A stretch of 64,000 bases of DNA from Rhabdobacter roseus (GCF_014202275.1 NZ_JACHGF010000002.1:1017356-1081355); one strand, 5' to 3'. Positions 8,017-17,869 are shown, counted from the stretch's first letter. Numbers and translations are program-made. The notes: generated from the sequence alone by a model not told the origin.

Positions 8017-9756
8017 ATGCACCCTCTTCGCTCGTTCCTAAGGTACCTTTTGGGCAGCTTATGCCTGCTTCCGCTCTCCCTGGGGGCCCAGGTACCCACC
8101 GACCTCTACCTCCAGACCAGCGACGTCAACGATCTACTAACGCACTACAAAGCCGACCGCGGCAACCTGCGGCGCTTCTACTTCGTGGACAACTCGCCCG
8201 AGGCCCGGGAGCGTTTTCGGGTACTTCACAACGACTACCTGGCCCGGCTAGGTACCTTGGACTACAACCGCATGAACGTTGGGAGCCGGGTGGACTACCT
8301 GCTCCTGAAGCGCGACCTCCAGGACGCCCTGCGGCAGCTGACCGTCGAGGAGCAGGAAATGGCGAAGCTGCAACCCTGGTTTCCCTTTGCGGATAAAATC
8401 TACGAAATCGAAAAACAACGGCGGCGCGGCACCACCCTCAACGCTCCCGAAGTGGCCCAGACGCTCAACGACATCAACCAGCAGTTGATCCAGCTCAGGG
8501 AAAAACTCGCTCAGGAAAAGGGGCTGGAAGCCAACCTCGGCTTTCGGGCCGTAGGTACCACGGAAGGCCTACGCAAAGCCTTGAAAAGCGTATACGAATT
8601 TTATAACGAATACGACCCCGCCTTTTCGTGGTGGGTACCTACCCCCTACCACCACACCGACAGCCTGCTGGCTTCGCTAGGTACCTTGTTGAATAAAAAA
8701 ATTGAGGCCGGTCCGTCGGGCCAAAAAGACCCCAGCGGCATTGTGGGCCGTCCCGTGGGGCGCGAGGAGCTCATCCGGCAACTGCAGTACGAAATGATTC
8801 CCTACACACCCGAAGAGCTCATCGACCTGGCCAACCAGGAGTTTGCCTGGTGCGACCGCGAGCTCCTAAAGGCCTCGCGCGAGATGGGCTTCGGCGACAA
8901 CTGGCGGCAGGCCATGGAGAAGGTGAAAAATACCTACGTACCCGCCGGGAAACAACCCGAGATGATCATGGGGCTGTACAACGAATCCATGGAGTTTCTG
9001 AAAAAACACGACTTGATCACCATTCCTCCGATCGCCGAAGAAACCTGGCGAATGATCATGATGACACCCAAGCGGCAGCTCGTCAACCCGTTTTTTACCG
9101 GCGGCGAGGTACTTAGCATCTCCTACCCTACCCAGGGCATGGCCCACGACGACAAGCTCATGAGTATGCGCGGTAACAATCCGCACTTTTCGCGCGCCAC
9201 GGTACACCACGAGCTCATTGCGGGGCATCATTTGCAGTTTTTCATGAACAACCGCTACAAAACCTACCGCGATTTCCGCACGCCCTTCTGGACCGAAGGC
9301 TGGGCGCTCTACTGGGAGCTGCTGCTCTGGGACCTGGGCTTTCCGCAGTCGCCCGAAGACCGCATCGGGATGCTCTTCTGGCGCTCGCACCGCTGCGCCC
9401 GGATTCTCTTTTCGCTCAACTACCACCTGGGCCGTTGGACGCCCCAGCAGTGCATCGACTTCCTGGTCGACCGGGTGGGCCACGAGCGCGCCAACGCCGA
9501 GGGGGAAGTACGCCGCTCTTTTGCGGGCGGCTACGGGCAGCTCTACCAGCTCGCCTACCTCACGGGCGGCCTGCAACTGTACGCCCTCAAAAAAGAGCTC
9601 GTTGACAGCGGTAAGATGACCTACAAGCAGTTTCACGACGCCGTCATGCACGAAAACGCCCTGCCCATCGAGTACCTCCGCGCCATCCTGACCAACCAGG
9701 TACTTCCGCCCCACTACCAAACGTCCTGGCGGTTTTATGAGGTTAAACGCAAATGA
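8017..9756 (+). CDS. DUF885 family protein (putative exported metallohydrolase)
   Basis: A 579-residue protein with a signal peptide (LPLSLGAQ) and a full-length DUF885 domain. The family signature HHELIAGHHLQ lies at residues 397-407. Its His and Glu residues resemble a gluzincin-like metal site, but spacing differs from canonical HExxH, so peptidase activity is inferred. FWTEGWALYWE follows, as in other members. Start is 15 bp after the S9 peptidase stop, consistent with co-transcription. A peptidase role is plausible from the neighbour. Confidence 0.85.
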   Translation: MHPLRSFLRYLLGSLCLLPLSLGAQVPTDLYLQTSDVNDLLTHYKADRGNLRRFYFVDNSPEARERFRVLHNDYLARLGTLDYNRMNVGSRVDYLLLKRDLQDALRQLTVEEQEMAKLQPWFPFADKIYEIEKQRRRGTTLNAPEVAQTLNDINQQLIQLREKLAQEKGLEANLGFRAVGTTEGLRKALKSVYEFYNEYDPAFSWWVPTPYHHTDSLLASLGTLLNKKIEAGPSGQKDPSGIVGRPVGREELIRQLQYEMIPYTPEELIDLANQEFAWCDRELLKASREMGFGDNWRQAMEKVKNTYVPAGKQPEMIMGLYNESMEFLKKHDLITIPPIAEETWRMIMMTPKRQLVNPFFTGGEVLSISYPTQGMAHDDKLMSMRGNNPHFSRATVHHELIAGHHLQFFMNNRYKTYRDFRTPFWTEGWALYWELLLWDLGFPQSPEDRIGMLFWRSHRCARILFSLNYHLGRWTPQQCIDFLVDRVGHERANAEGEVRRSFAGGYGQLYQLAYLTGGLQLYALKKELVDSGKMTYKQFHDAVMHENALPIEYLRAILTNQVLPPHYQTSWRFYEVKRK

Positions 9757-9770
9757 ATAAAAGCAAGCTA

Positions 9771-9811
9771 GGGTACTTGGCGCGGTCAGCGCCCAGCAAC
9801 GCCAAGTACCC
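9771..9811. terminator. Hairpin made of an inverted pair of the GTAC word
   Basis: GGGTACTTGGCG (9771-9782) pairs perfectly over 12 bp with CGCCAAGTACCC (9800-9811), 14 bp after the DUF885 stop. There is no T-tract, so it is not a classical intrinsic terminator. It may stabilise or end the mRNA. A weaker GTACCT/AGGTAC hairpin lies just downstream near 9844-9859. Confidence 0.5.
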
Positions 9812-9990
9812 CCGCGAACTAGAGACAGAAGCCGATTCTAAAAGTACCTTGCGAGGTACCCTGGAAGTGCTTTTCTAAAAAAATACAGGAAAGGAAGGAG
9901 CCCTTTGCGGTAACATTGGAGTAATACAGGAGGAAAGGGACCCTGCTCCCGCTCCGCCACCATACCTCCGTGCTAACCTTACCTCGTTGA

Positions 9991-11547
9991 ATGAATCATT
10001 TACCCCTGCTCGACATCGCCATCATCGGGCTCTACCTGCTTGCCATGATGGGGGTGGGCGTTTATTTTGCCCGCAAAGGAAAGACCGCCGACTCCTTCAC
10101 CAAGGCCTCGGGACAGATCCCCGGCTGGGCCATCGGGCTTTCTCTGTTTGGTACTTTTCTGAGTAGCAATACCTTCCTGGGTGTGCCGGGCAAAGCCTTC
10201 GGCAGCAACTGGAACTCCTACGTATTCAGCCTGTCGCTGCCGCTGGCGGCCTGGATCGCCGCCCGGTACTTTGTGCCTTTTTACCGCCGCATCGGGGGCG
10301 TGTCGGCCTACGAGCACCTGGAGCACCGCTTCGGGGCCTGGGCCCGTACCTACGCCGTGGCTTGTTTTTTATTAACCCAAATGGCCCGCACGGGCTCCAT
10401 TTTCTTCGGTATTGCGCTGAGCCTGCAGGCCCTGACGGGCTACGACATGGCTACCATCATGCTCGTGACGGGCGTGTGCGTCACGTTTTACACCGTACTG
10501 GGGGGCATCGAGGCGGTGATCTGGACGGACGTAATGCAGAGTATCCTGCTCATCTTTGGGGCGCTGCTGGTACTGGTGCTGGTGCTGATAGGCATTCCGG
10601 GCGGGGTAAGTACCGTCGTGGAAGCAGGTATGCAGGATGACAAATTCAGCCTCGGCAGCTGGGCTCCCGACTTCACCTCGGCTACCTTCTGGACCATCCT
10701 GCTCTACGGGCTATTTATTAATTTGAATAACTTCGGGATTGACCAAAACTACGTGCAGCGCTACCACACCGCCAGCAGTGAGCGGGAAGCGCACCGCTCT
10801 TTGTGGCTGAGCGTGAAGGTGTACGTGCCGGTTTCGCTGCTCTTTTTTATCATAGGTACCTGCCTGTACGTGTACGCCCAGGTACACCCCGACTGGCTCG
10901 ACGTGGTACGGATGCGCGTGGCCAGCGAGCGGTTGCCTGGTGTCACGGATGCAGCCCGGCTGAGCCAGGAGGCCGCCAGCCTCACCGCCGCCGACCTGGG
11001 CGACAAGATCATGCCGCACTTTATCGTAACCAACATTCCGGTGGGGCTTACGGGCCTGCTCGTGGCGGCTATTTTGTCGGCAGCCATGAGTACCATCAGC
11101 TCCAACCTCAACAGCGCCGCTACGGTGTTTCTGGTGGACCTTTACCAAAGGTACTTCAACCGCGCCGCTACGCCCGAACGCTCGCTGAGGGTACTTTACC
11201 TGGCTACGGGCGGGGCGGGCCTGCTGGGTACCATCGCGGGCATTTCCATGATTGGTGTAAGGAGTATCCTGGATGTGTGGTGGGAGCTATCGGGGATTTT
11301 TGCCGGGGGTATGCTGGGGCTGTTCGTACTGGGCATGGCTTCCCGAAGGGCCAACAACCAGGCTGCTTTCATCGCGGTCATTGTGGGCATTCTGATCATC
11401 ATCTGGCTCACGTTCTCCAAGCTTTTACCCGCCCACCTGGAGTTCCTCCGCAACCCGCTGCACGTCAACATGACCATCGTGGTAGGTACCTTGAGTATTT
11501 TCCTGGTGGGCTTACTTGTGAGCCGGTTTCGCAAACTACCTAGCTAA
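9991..11547 (+). CDS. Sodium:solute symporter (SSS family)
   Basis: A 518-residue integral membrane protein with roughly 13 hydrophobic helices, starting LPLLDIAIIGLYLLAMMGVG. It shows SSS hallmarks: SLFGTFLSSNTFLG after helix 1, RIGGVSAYEHLEHRFG, and AAILSAAMSTISSNLNS. The family uses the Na+ gradient to import sugars, sialic acids, amino acids or vitamins. The next gene (45 bp downstream, same strand) is a DHDPS/NAL-type aldolase, a pairing seen for acid-sugar or sialic-acid catabolism. Substrate is therefore guessed to be a keto-acid-yielding sugar. Confidence 0.88.
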   Translation: MNHLPLLDIAIIGLYLLAMMGVGVYFARKGKTADSFTKASGQIPGWAIGLSLFGTFLSSNTFLGVPGKAFGSNWNSYVFSLSLPLAAWIAARYFVPFYRRIGGVSAYEHLEHRFGAWARTYAVACFLLTQMARTGSIFFGIALSLQALTGYDMATIMLVTGVCVTFYTVLGGIEAVIWTDVMQSILLIFGALLVLVLVLIGIPGGVSTVVEAGMQDDKFSLGSWAPDFTSATFWTILLYGLFINLNNFGIDQNYVQRYHTASSEREAHRSLWLSVKVYVPVSLLFFIIGTCLYVYAQVHPDWLDVVRMRVASERLPGVTDAARLSQEAASLTAADLGDKIMPHFIVTNIPVGLTGLLVAAILSAAMSTISSNLNSAATVFLVDLYQRYFNRAATPERSLRVLYLATGGAGLLGTIAGISMIGVRSILDVWWELSGIFAGGMLGLFVLGMASRRANNQAAFIAVIVGILIIIWLTFSKLLPAHLEFLRNPLHVNMTIVVGTLSIFLVGLLVSRFRKLPS

Positions 11548-11591
11548 TTCATTCTCGTCATAACCTATTAAGAAACAGATCGTATTTCGCT

Positions 11592-12524
11592 ATGAGTACC
11601 CCAAAAAAAGGACTGATTCCGGTCATGGTTTTACCCCGGAAGACAAACGGCACCATTGACTACTACACCCTGGATGCCTTCGTAGATTTCTTCCTCGATG
11701 CGGGCGTGATGGGCCTCTTTGCCAATTGCCTCTCCACCGAGATGTACTTTCTCAACAACGAAGAACGCCTCGCCCACACGGCCCGCGTGGTGGAGCGCGT
11801 CAACGGCCAGATCCCCGTCGTGGCGACGGGTACTTTTGAAGGTACTGTAGCCCAGCAGGCCGACTTTTGTAAGCGGATCTACGACACCGGCGTGGAGGCC
11901 GTGGTGGTGATCACGAGCCAGATGGCCCAGGCCCACGAGAGCGACGAGGTATTTCTGGCCCGCATGGAGGAGCTGCTCGCGCGCACGGGCAACATTCCGC
12001 TGGGCTTTTACGAATGTCCGCTGCCTTACAAGCGGCTGCTGTCGCCCGCTATTTTGGCGCAGCTCCTACCCACTGGCCGCCTGCACTACCACAAGGATAC
12101 GTCTTGCTCGGTGGAGGACGTGAAGCAAAAGCTAGACGTCATCAAAGGTACTTCGTTTCGCTTCTTTGACGCCCACCTGCCCAACGCCCTGGCCTCGCTC
12201 CGGATGGGGGCCGACGGACTCTCGGCCATTGCCGGTAACTCCTTCCCGGAGGTACTTACCTGGCTCTGCGAAAACTACGACCTGCCCGAGCGCCAGGAGG
12301 ACGTCGAATGGCTCCAGCAGGAACTTACCGACACCAACGCCCTCATTCACCTGGCGTATCCCGTCGGGGCCAAGTACTTCCTGCAGCGCCGTGGCCTGCC
12401 CTTCCAGCGGTTGAGCCGCACCCACACCCCTGACCTCACCGACGCCGAGCGCATCCAGTTCGACGGTTTGTTTGCGCGTTGGGAAAGCTGGTGCGAGCGC
12501 CTGGGCATCACCGTCCAGATTTAA
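11592..12524 (+). CDS. Dihydrodipicolinate synthase / N-acetylneuraminate lyase family aldolase
   Basis: A 310-residue TIM-barrel class I aldolase. Schiff-base Lys168 lies in YHKDTS and the catalytic Tyr140 in GFYECP. The family cleaves or forms pyruvate-containing compounds (DHDPS, NAL, KDG aldolase). The sequence departs from housekeeping DapA, for example CLSTEMYFL where DapA usually has a GTTGE-type loop, and it follows a solute symporter. A catabolic role on the imported substrate is inferred. It is cytoplasmic, with no signal peptide. A strong intrinsic terminator follows. Confidence 0.82.
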   Translation: MSTPKKGLIPVMVLPRKTNGTIDYYTLDAFVDFFLDAGVMGLFANCLSTEMYFLNNEERLAHTARVVERVNGQIPVVATGTFEGTVAQQADFCKRIYDTGVEAVVVITSQMAQAHESDEVFLARMEELLARTGNIPLGFYECPLPYKRLLSPAILAQLLPTGRLHYHKDTSCSVEDVKQKLDVIKGTSFRFFDAHLPNALASLRMGADGLSAIAGNSFPEVLTWLCENYDLPERQEDVEWLQQELTDTNALIHLAYPVGAKYFLQRRGLPFQRLSRTHTPDLTDAERIQFDGLFARWESWCERLGITVQI

Positions 12525-12552
12525 TTTTTTTGTAAAGCTACCTTCAACAAAA

Positions 12553-12590
12553 AAACTACCTCCCTTGGCGGGGAGGTAGTTTTCGTTTTT
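12553..12590. terminator. Intrinsic terminator after the aldolase gene
   Basis: A perfect 12-bp stem, AAACTACCTCCC / GGGAGGTAGTTT, with a 6-nt loop, followed by tcgtttttt. It ends the symporter-aldolase unit. A-rich sequence on the other side could also serve the convergent desaturase gene. Confidence 0.85.
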
Positions 12591-12612
12591 TCGGCTAACC
12601 CAAAAAGTACCT

Positions 12613-13599
12613 TTAGCGAATCCAGCTAAAGGCGTACTCCAGCTCAGGTACCTTGGTGCGGTCGGCGATGCGCCGGAGCCGTGCCGGGAGCGCCATGAGG
12701 TAGTCGCGGGCGCGCTCGGCGCCTTCGCTCAGGTCACGGACGTCGCCGATGTTCCATTCGAGCAGCAGCGAGTCCAGGATGTCGATGTAGTCGTTGGTGG
12801 TGTACACGCCCAGGCGCTGAGCGGCGTCGGAAAAGTGAGAGAAGGTAGCACCCATTTTCACACCCGTTTCGCGCAGGAAGTGCGCTGGCATCACAATTTT
12901 CTTCTTCATCATATCTTCCAGGGCCAGCATCATCTCGGAGGGATCTACCTCAAAAATGCGGCTCACAAAAGTCTTGTAGGCCTTGGCGTGGCGCATTTCG
13001 TCGGACGCAATGACGCCGCAAATTTTGGATAAATGCGGGTTGCCGTACTTCTTGGCCAGCGTGGCCGTGCGCCGGTGCGACACGTTGGTGGCCAGCTCCT
13101 GAAACGAGGTGTACACGAAGTTGCGGTAGGGGTCGCGCCCGGTACCGATGTCGAAGCCGTCGGAAATCAGGTACTGGGTCGAGACCTCCATCTCGCGCAT
13201 GTTCACGCGGCCCGAAAGGTACAGGTACTTGTTGAGCAGGTCGCCGTGGCGGTTTTCTTCGGCGGTCCAGCTGCGTACCCACTTCACCCAGCCCGACTCC
13301 GGCTCTCCTACCTGATCAACCCCCACCACATCCATGAGCCACGACTCGTAGGTAGGCAGAGCTTCTTCGGTGATGGTGTCCCCAATCAGGACCGCCATGT
13401 AGTCGTAGGGTAGGTCACGGCAGCTTTCCTGCAGTAGTTTTACCTCCTGCACAAAATTCTCCTGCGAGAAATCCGGCAGCATGTCGGCGGGTTGCCAGTA
13501 TTCCTCAACGGGCCTGAGGTATTCCTCAATGAGCGAATCCAGTCTCTTGCCTATAAACTGCATCACTTCTAATCTAAGTGCCGATAGTTCCGTTTGCAT
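12613..13599 (-). CDS. Acyl-ACP desaturase (ferritin-like di-iron)
   Basis: A soluble di-iron fatty-acid desaturase introducing a double bond into acyl-ACP. Iron-ligand motifs are EENRH (114-118) and DEMRH (200-204), with the intermediate FQELATNVSHR, as in FA_desaturase_2 proteins. I chose ATG at 13599 (328 residues, MQTELSALRLEVMQF...). The frame is open further upstream to 13734, but that extension is AT-rich, overlaps the divergent promoter region and does not look like family sequence. The divergent neighbour is a PlsC-type acyltransferase, so both act in membrane lipid synthesis. Confidence 0.88.
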   Translation of the reverse strand: MQTELSALRLEVMQFIGKRLDSLIEEYLRPVEEYWQPADMLPDFSQENFVQEVKLLQESCRDLPYDYMAVLIGDTITEEALPTYESWLMDVVGVDQVGEPESGWVKWVRSWTAEENRHGDLLNKYLYLSGRVNMREMEVSTQYLISDGFDIGTGRDPYRNFVYTSFQELATNVSHRRTATLAKKYGNPHLSKICGVIASDEMRHAKAYKTFVSRIFEVDPSEMMLALEDMMKKKIVMPAHFLRETGVKMGATFSHFSDAAQRLGVYTTNDYIDILDSLLLEWNIGDVRDLSEGAERARDYLMALPARLRRIADRTKVPELEYAFSWIR

Positions 13600-13706
13600 A
13601 TAGTAACCTATGTAAAATAAATAATCCGTAATTTTTACAAAGAACGGGATTCGGGAAATAAGATACGCAAAATATATATCATTTCGCAATCGAACGGCTT
13701 TTCTTG

Positions 13707-13714
13707 TATTTTTG
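13707..13714 (+). promoter_or_regulatory. Possible Bacteroidota -7 box (TATTTTTG)
   Basis: An exact match to TAnnTTTG lies 18 bp upstream of the chosen PlsC start at 13733. A -33 TTTG is not clear (TTTC at about the expected distance). Supports the ATG at 13733 rather than the upstream TTG. Confidence 0.4.
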
Positions 13715-13732
13715 CAAAAAACTGGACTCCGC

Positions 13733-14491
13733 ATGAAAAGAATGCTTGACTACTTTCTGAGTAGCCTCTATATGCTTTACTTTGGTTTGTTGCTGCTTCT
13801 CTTTCATGTCTATCAAGTCATTGCTTTCAATTTTTTTGGCAAAAAAGCCCACCGCCGCTCGGTGGATCAGTTCAACTACTTCCTGACCGTAGGCTGGTAC
13901 ATGACGGGCGCACGCATCAGCTTCCGCTTCCGTACCGAGCTCCCCACGGACCGTCCCCTGATCTTCACGCCCAACCACCAAAGTACCTTCGACATTCCGC
14001 CCCTGATTTATTACTTGCGAAAGTACCACCCCATTTTTGTTTCTAAAATCGAACTCGCCCGGGGCATTCCGAGTATTTCGTACAACCTGCGCAAGAGCGG
14101 CGCGGCCCTCATCAACCGCAAAGACGGCAAGCAGGCCATTATGGAAATAGCCCGCCTGGGCAAGCTCATCCAGGAGCACAACTACTCCACCGTGATCTTC
14201 CCGGAAGGTACCCGTACGGCCAGCGGTACCATGCGCCCTTTTGCCGCCGGAGGGATTGCGACCCTGCTCAAAAAAGCCCCCGATGCGCTGGTGGTACCCG
14301 TAGCCATCCAAGGTACCGGCCGTTTCAATCCCAAAGGCCTGTTCCCCCTGACCGCCTTCTCGAGCCTCTCCTGGACGGTGCTCACGCCCATTGAGCCCAA
14401 AGGACTTAAGCCCGAAGAAGTAGTGAAGCTGGCTCAGGAAGCCATCCAGGAGGTACTTGACGCCGCAGAAGGCCACGGCGACAGGGCCTGA
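13733..14491 (+). CDS. 1-acyl-sn-glycerol-3-phosphate acyltransferase (PlsC family)
   Basis: A 252-residue membrane-associated acyltransferase that transfers an acyl chain to lysophosphatidic acid or a related lysolipid. An N-terminal hydrophobic helix (about 10-30) precedes NHQSTFD (81-87), the NHxxxxD motif, and FPEGTR (156-161). ATG at 13733 is preferred over a TTG 7 codons upstream because a -7-like box sits between them. Divergent from the acyl-ACP desaturase. The alternative, a hemolysin- or ornithine-lipid-type acyltransferase, cannot be excluded. Confidence 0.85.
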   Translation: MKRMLDYFLSSLYMLYFGLLLLLFHVYQVIAFNFFGKKAHRRSVDQFNYFLTVGWYMTGARISFRFRTELPTDRPLIFTPNHQSTFDIPPLIYYLRKYHPIFVSKIELARGIPSISYNLRKSGAALINRKDGKQAIMEIARLGKLIQEHNYSTVIFPEGTRTASGTMRPFAAGGIATLLKKAPDALVVPVAIQGTGRFNPKGLFPLTAFSSLSWTVLTPIEPKGLKPEEVVKLAQEAIQEVLDAAEGHGDRA

Positions 14492-14659
14492 TCATCTCCT
14501 GTCTTTTTCCGAAATCCCGCCCTTGGCTGCTTATTTAGGCAGCTTCCCCTGCCCTATGCCCAAAGCCCGAAACTCCCCTTGGGGCGAAGCTCGGTGGCTT
14601 TTCTTCGCCTGGCACGAAAAGACTCAAAAAGTACCTTTCATCCGTGAATTAAAAATCAT

Positions 14660-14667
14660 TATTTTTG
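14660..14667 (+). promoter_or_regulatory. Possible Bacteroidota -7 box (TATTTTTG)
   Basis: An exact TAnnTTTG match 33 bp upstream of ATG 14700. It lies inside the longer open frame that reaches back to 14457 and argues against translation from there. No clear -33 box. Confidence 0.4.
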
Positions 14668-14699
14668 TTACTTGTGCCTATTCTCAGCCAGCATTACGA

Positions 14700-17600
14700 A
14701 TGCCCTACTCTATACAAGACCCGGCTACGGCCAACGAGCGGTTTAAACTGCTCGCCAAAGCTACCCACGATTCCATCTGGGACTGGAATTTACTGACCAA
14801 TCAGGTATGGTGGAACGAAGGCTTTGGTACCATGTTTGGCTATCGGCCCGAGGACATTGGGACTGGCCCTGAGTCCTGGACCGATCGTATCCACCCCGAA
14901 GACCAGGAACGGGTACTTTGCAGCATTCACGCCGTCATTGAGCAGGGCAGCACCAATTGGTCGGAGCACTACCGCTTCCGCCGGGCGGATGGTACGTACG
15001 CTTATATCCTGGACCGTGGCTATACCATTCAGGAAAATCAGCAGCCGGTGCGGATGGTGGGCTCCATGATGGACGTGACCGAGCTGGTGGAGCTGCGCAA
15101 GGAACGCGCCGAAAGTGAACTCCGTACCCAGCTGGCCTTGCAGGCCGCCGGCATGGGCGCGTGGAGTGTATTCCCGCTCGAAAACCGGGTAATCCTGGAC
15201 GCTCATTGTCAGAAAATCTTCAACTGGCCCAGCCCGGAAGTACCTCTGGACGAAGTACTCAGCTGTATTCATCCGGACGACGCGCCGCTGATTTTGCGGG
15301 CGCTGAGAAGTACCTTCCGGCCCCGCCAAAGTACCCCGGCCATCATCGACTACCGACACATTGGTCCGCTCGATAAAAAGACCAAGTGGATACGGCTCAA
15401 CGGCAGCGTCTATTTTAATGAACAGGGCGTCGCCGACCATTTTACCGGCACCGTGCGGGATATTAGTGAGGAAAAAAGAAAAGACGAAGCGCTCCGGAAC
15501 ATCGAGCGGCGGTTTCAGACGGCTTTTGATAACGCCGCCATGGGCATTGCCATTTCGGCATTGTCGGGCAAAATCATTCTGGTCAATAAAGCCCTTTTTA
15601 CGATCACGGGCTTCACGCAGGAAGAACTTTACAACGAAAACTACGAGACCATCACCCACCCCGACGATATCGTCCGGAACCGGGAAATCCTGGATACGCT
15701 GCGGGAAGGTAAGGCGTCTTCCTGCCAATTTAATAAACGCTACATCCGCAAGGATGGAAAGGTAATATGGGTAAGCCTCAACGTTACGCTCATTCGAGGA
15801 GTTGAAGGAGAGCCGGATAGTTTTTTTTCAATTATTCAGGATATTACGGACGAAATCCAGCTTCGTGAGGAGCAGCGAAAGCTCCTGGTACTGGTAGAAA
15901 ACAGCGTGGATCTGATGTCGATCCTGGAGCTCGACGGCCGCAACTCCTACCTCAACCGATCCGGCATGGACTTGCTGGGTTTTGAAGATAAAGAGCAGGT
16001 ACTTACGACCCCCATTTCGGAGCTGCATACGCCGGAAGATCACGCCTTCGTAGAAGAAAATGTACTTCCAACAACCCTGCGTACGGGGCGCTGGTCGGGC
16101 CGGATGGTGGTACGGCACCGCCAATCCGGCGAACGAATCCCCGTCTTTAACAACTGCCTCCGGATCGACGACAGCCTGACGGGCCAGCCCATCGCGGTGG
16201 GTGCCATCATGCGGGATTTGCGCCCGGACATTGCCAGCCAGCAGGAGCTGGAGAAAAGCGAGAAGAACTTCCGCGCCATGATTGAGCAGGCACCGATGGC
16301 CATCGGGCTCCTGCGTGGCAAGGATCTGGTGGTGGAGTCGGCCAATCAGCTGATCCTGGAGGTCTGGGGCAAGACCGTCGACATCATAGGCCTGCCCATC
16401 CGGGAAGCCCTGCCCGAGATCCTCGGGCAGGGCTTCGTAGAACTCCTGGAAGGCGTCTACCACACAGGGGCCTCCCACTTTGGCTACGAAACGATGGCGC
16501 GTCTGTACCGAAATGGCCAGATGGAAGATGGGTACTTCAATTATGTCTATGCCCCCGTGCGCGAAGCCGATGGAACCGTGAGCGGAATCATGGTCGTGGC
16601 TACCGAGGTAACCCAGCAAATCCAGGCCCGGAAAGACCTTTTGGAAAGCGAACATCGCTTCAAGCTACTAATGGAGGCCATTGCCCAAATGACCTGGACC
16701 AGTACGCCGGAGGGAGAAGTTGATTTTTACAATCAGCGCTGGTACTCCTACACCGGCCTCACGTTTGAAGAAACCAAAGCCTGGGGCTGGCAGGCGGTAG
16801 TCCACCCCGACGACCTGCCTCACACCCTGGCCATGTACCAGAAATCCCTGGCATCGGGGGATCTTTTTTTGGTAGAAAACCGCTACCGCCGCGCCGATGG
16901 AGAATACCGCTGGCACCTGAACAGCGCGCTTCCCCTGCGCGACGAGCAAGGTACGATCACCATGTGGGTAGGTACCGCCACCGATATTCATAACCAGAAA
17001 CAGGTGGAGGCCGAGCTGGAAAAGCGCGTAGCCGAACGCACCGAAGAACTCCGCAAACTCAACATCTCGCTGCAACAGTCCAACCAGGAACTGGAGCAGT
17101 ACGCCTACGTGGCCTCACATGACCTCCAGGAGCCGCTGCGCAAAATACGTATCTTCTCCAACCTGCTCTACGACTTGCCTACCTTGCCCGACGAAGTAAA
17201 AAATAAGCTTTCCAAAGTAATCAACTCGTCGGAGCGCATGACGTTATTGATTCAGGGGCTGCTGGAATACTCCCGGCTGCTGAAGTCCGAAACACAAACG
17301 GTATCGACAAACCTTAGCCAGATCCTCAAGAATGTAATTACTGATTTTGAACTGGCCATTGAAGAAAAACAAGCCCAATTGAATATAGAAGAACTACCTA
17401 CGCTGGAAGCCATTCCCCTGCAAATGAACCAGCTCTTCTACAACCTGTTGAGTAATTCCCTGAAATTCATTCAGAAAGACGTCAAACCGTACATTTCCAT
17501 CCGTGCCCGGCTCCTCAGCCCGCAAGATTTGCAGCAATACAAACTAGCCCAAACCGACCGATCGTACTACGAGATTACGTTTAGCGACAACGGTATCGGC

Positions 17601-17801
17601 TTCGACTCCCAGTACAGCCAGCAAATCTTTGAAGTATTTAAGCGGCTCCATACCCGCCAGGTATATCCCGGCTCGGGCATTGGCCTGGCGCTGTGCCGGA
17701 AGATTGTCCAAAACCACCAGGGGCTGCTGCTCGTAGAATCGGAATTGGGGAAAGGTACCGTGTTTCGGATTGTCCTTCCTGGCCAGCAAGCCGACTTGTA
17801 G
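14700..17801 (+). CDS. Multi-PAS sensor histidine kinase
   Basis: About 1033 residues from ATG 14700. No membrane helix is apparent, so it is probably cytoplasmic. Six consecutive PAS/PAC-like units can be recognised by the repeated pattern: LAKATHDSIWDWNLLTNQVW, LALQAAGMGAWSVFP, FDNAAMGIAISALSGKIILV, VENSVDLMSILELDGR, MIEQAPMAIGLLRGKD and LLMEAIAQMTWTSTPEGEVD. A coiled segment leads to HisKA with His807 in YVASHDLQEPLRKIR, then a HATPase domain (SDNGIGFD, GSGIGLALCRK). No receiver domain is attached and no regulator gene is adjacent, so it is an orphan kinase. The longer frame from 14457 overlaps the PlsC gene and was not used. Confidence 0.88.
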   Translation: MPYSIQDPATANERFKLLAKATHDSIWDWNLLTNQVWWNEGFGTMFGYRPEDIGTGPESWTDRIHPEDQERVLCSIHAVIEQGSTNWSEHYRFRRADGTYAYILDRGYTIQENQQPVRMVGSMMDVTELVELRKERAESELRTQLALQAAGMGAWSVFPLENRVILDAHCQKIFNWPSPEVPLDEVLSCIHPDDAPLILRALRSTFRPRQSTPAIIDYRHIGPLDKKTKWIRLNGSVYFNEQGVADHFTGTVRDISEEKRKDEALRNIERRFQTAFDNAAMGIAISALSGKIILVNKALFTITGFTQEELYNENYETITHPDDIVRNREILDTLREGKASSCQFNKRYIRKDGKVIWVSLNVTLIRGVEGEPDSFFSIIQDITDEIQLREEQRKLLVLVENSVDLMSILELDGRNSYLNRSGMDLLGFEDKEQVLTTPISELHTPEDHAFVEENVLPTTLRTGRWSGRMVVRHRQSGERIPVFNNCLRIDDSLTGQPIAVGAIMRDLRPDIASQQELEKSEKNFRAMIEQAPMAIGLLRGKDLVVESANQLILEVWGKTVDIIGLPIREALPEILGQGFVELLEGVYHTGASHFGYETMARLYRNGQMEDGYFNYVYAPVREADGTVSGIMVVATEVTQQIQARKDLLESEHRFKLLMEAIAQMTWTSTPEGEVDFYNQRWYSYTGLTFEETKAWGWQAVVHPDDLPHTLAMYQKSLASGDLFLVENRYRRADGEYRWHLNSALPLRDEQGTITMWVGTATDIHNQKQVEAELEKRVAERTEELRKLNISLQQSNQELEQYAYVASHDLQEPLRKIRIFSNLLYDLPTLPDEVKNKLSKVINSSERMTLLIQGLLEYSRLLKSETQTVSTNLSQILKNVITDFELAIEEKQAQLNIEELPTLEAIPLQMNQLFYNLLSNSLKFIQKDVKPYISIRARLLSPQDLQQYKLAQTDRSYYEITFSDNGIGFDSQYSQQIFEVFKRLHTRQVYPGSGIGLALCRKIVQNHQGLLLVESELGKGTVFRIVLPGQQADL

Positions 17802-17869
17802 GTACTTTGCGCCCATCTCGCCAGGTACCTACCTACTTCGTTCGTAGTGGAGAGAAAGCAAATAGCAAG

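Noticed and set aside
13600-13734. N-terminal extension of the desaturase
   Set aside because: AT-rich, overlaps the divergent promoter region and lacks desaturase similarity; the ATG at 13599 fits the family.
14457-14699. 81-codon N-terminal extension of the PAS kinase
   Set aside because: Overlaps the end of the PlsC gene and contains a -7-like box; the ATG at 14700 directly precedes the first PAS unit.
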